Assembly (NCBI GenBank): GCA_020633335.1
Contig: JACKDU010000003.1
Span: 682,001-746,000, forward strand
Source: Myxococcales bacterium
GTDB taxonomy: Bacteria > Myxococcota_A > Polyangia > Nannocystales > Nannocystaceae
Reading direction: 5' to 3'
Length of the DNA stretch: 64,000 nt
Positions 62,945 to 64,000 of this stretch are shown piece by piece. Within the stretch, counting starts at the first letter, position 1, and the number at the start of each line of letters is the position of its first letter. Under the pieces are notes generated by a model, which made no database searches, was not told the DNA's origin, and was given only the letters and a program-made list of their open reading frames with translations. Made by a program: the position numbers and the translations under genes.

Positions 62945-64000
62945 GCGAGCTGGTCGCCGTCGGTCTCAACCACAAGACCGCCCCGGTCGAGCTCCGCGAG
63001 CGCCTGGCGAGCGGCGGCGACGATCTCAACGAGCTCCTCGCCGCGCTCCGCGACGACGCCGGCCTCCAGGAGGCGATGGTCGTGTCGACCTGCAACCGGG
63101 TCGAGATCTACGGGGTCGCGCGCTCGTGGGCGCAGGCCGGCGAGCGGGCGCTGCGGGTGCTGGCCACTCGCCGCGGCGTCGCGGCCGACGAGCTCACCCG
63201 CCACGCCTTCGTCCGCGGCGAGCGCGAGGCGGCGAGCCACATCTTTCGGGTCTCGGCGAGCCTCGAGAGCATGGTCGTCGGCGAGCCGCAGATCCTCGGG
63301 CAGGTGAAGGACGCCTTCGACCTCGCGCGCTCCCACGGGACGGTCGGGCCGATCCTCGATCGCTGCCTCTCGGCCGCCTTCCGCGGGGCCAAGAAGGTCC
63401 GCACCGAGACCGCGATCGCCCGCGGCGCGGCCTCGGTGCCGTCGGTCGCCGTCGACCTCGCGCGCTCGATCTTCGGCGATCTCGGCGAGTGCGCGGCCCT
63501 CCTGGTCGGCGCCGGCGAGATGGCCCAGCAGGCCGGGGTCAACCTCCGCTCGGCCGGGATCGCGTCGATCACCGTGGTCAACCGCAGCGTCGATCGCGGG
63601 CAGGTGTTGGCCGCCGAGCTCGACGCGGCCTTCGTCCCCTGGGAGGGGCTCGCCGAGCAGCTCCAGCGCGCCGACATCGTCATCGCCAGCACCGGCGCTC
63701 AGCGGCCGGTGATCGATCGAGCGCTCCTCCGGCCGGTGATGCGGGCGCGCCGCGGGGCGCCGATCTTCCTGGTCGACATCGCCGTCCCGCGCGACGTCGA
63801 TCCCGACGTCCTCCGCCTCGATCAGGTCTTCCTCTACAACATCGACGATCTCCAGGGGATCGTCGCCGACAACCTGCGCTCGCGCGGGAGCGAGGCCGAG
63901 CGGGCCGGCGCGCTCCTCGAGGGGGAGATCGACGAGTTCCTCGGCTGGCAGCGGACGCGGGCGATCGGCCCGCTGATCCAGCGCCTCAACGAGCGCGCGC
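62941..64000 (+). CDS. hemA: glutamyl-tRNA reductase, 3' end cut by the window
   Basis: 353 residues visible before the right edge. It makes glutamate-1-semialdehyde for tetrapyrrole synthesis. GLNHKTAPVELRERL at the N-terminus, catalytic Cys in VVSTCNRVEIYGV (~50), SMVVGEPQILGQVKDA, GAGEMAQQAGVNL (NADPH fold, ~190), ITVVNRSVDRG, VIASTGAQRPVI and FLVDIAVPRDVDP. The C-terminal dimerisation helix begins near the edge. The start ATG overlaps the hemX stop. Translation was read directly, since the frame is open to the last base. Confidence 0.97.
   Translation, partial: MSELVAVGLNHKTAPVELRERLASGGDDLNELLAALRDDAGLQEAMVVSTCNRVEIYGVARSWAQAGERALRVLATRRGVAADELTRHAFVRGEREAASHIFRVSASLESMVVGEPQILGQVKDAFDLARSHGTVGPILDRCLSAAFRGAKKVRTETAIARGAASVPSVAVDLARSIFGDLGECAALLVGAGEMAQQAGVNLRSAGIASITVVNRSVDRGQVLAAELDAAFVPWEGLAEQLQRADIVIASTGAQRPVIDRALLRPVMRARRGAPIFLVDIAVPRDVDPDVLRLDQVFLYNIDDLQGIVADNLRSRGSEAERAGALLEGEIDEFLGWQRTRAIGPLIQRLNERA

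Overview
The window is about 64 kb of very GC-rich DNA (roughly 70% or more by eye), densely coded on both strands. Third-codon-position G/C is near saturation. It has the hallmarks of a predatory or social myxobacterium (phylum Myxococcota). There are four large eukaryotic-type Ser/Thr kinases, two of them with PEGA-like or zinc-ribbon additions, and an FHA-GAF-sigma54 activator. Many lipoproteins have Thr/Ser-rich linkers, and there are 'CGDG.vd.gE.CDDGN' (DUF4215) and CC-repeat cysteine-rich surface proteins and thrombospondin-type-3 repeats. The style of the lipoproteins suggests the Nannocystaceae/Polyangia side of the phylum (inference). No phage, insertion sequence, rRNA or CRISPR is seen. 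The window looks like ordinary chromosome, with a conserved translation operon at the right and lineage-specific surface and signalling genes elsewhere.

Layout, left to right. 0-9.2 kb: end of a CC-repeat protein, a kinase/AAA-ATPase regulator, a crotonase, a His-rich lipoprotein with a methyltransferase domain, and a translationally coupled PlsX-like/App1-like (HAD) pair. 9.4-12 kb: cysD-cysN sulfate activation, where CysN carries a C-terminal domain that looks like an APS kinase without its P-loop. 12-16.2 kb (minus): two adjacent RlaP-type nucleotidyltransferases, a class II photolyase, and a PGRP-type amidase lipoprotein. 16.3-29.5 kb: a fibrinogen-like lipoprotein followed by a 163-bp long inverted-repeat element, a metallophosphoesterase, an SPFH protein pair, an amidohydrolase lipoprotein plus GT39-type glycosyltransferase, a PhoD-like phosphatase plus partner, and hutH. 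29.5-33.7 kb: two tandem Ser/Thr kinases. 33.7-39.5 kb (minus): an arsenate-reductase/VOC fusion, an M14 peptidase, and a 1309-aa DECD-box RNA helicase with a giant disordered tail. 39.5-48.1 kb (minus): a probable signalling operon of kinase, membrane coiled-coil protein, FHA-GAF-sigma54 activator and two lipoproteins, followed by a small compositionally odd ORF.

48.4-64 kb (plus, mostly housekeeping): acyl-CoA synthetase, tRNA-Val(GAC), then thrS-infC-rpmI-rplT-pheS-pheT-ihfA-merR, the classic proteobacterial order. infC appears to begin at an AUC codon. Next come a lipoprotein, tRNA-Pro(GGG), surE-apt, trxA (minus), a small unknown gene with a G11 tract, a HemX/CcsA-like membrane protein, and the start of hemA, which runs off the right edge. 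Many neighbours are coupled by 4-base ATGA/GTGA overlaps.

Signals at the DNA level include promoter pairs resembling TTGaCc-N17-TAnnnT. Several -10-like hexamers sit only 6-11 nt upstream of start codons, suggesting leaderless mRNAs. Long perfect hairpins without T-tracts lie at gene ends, and GCGATCGC octamers are clearly over-abundant.
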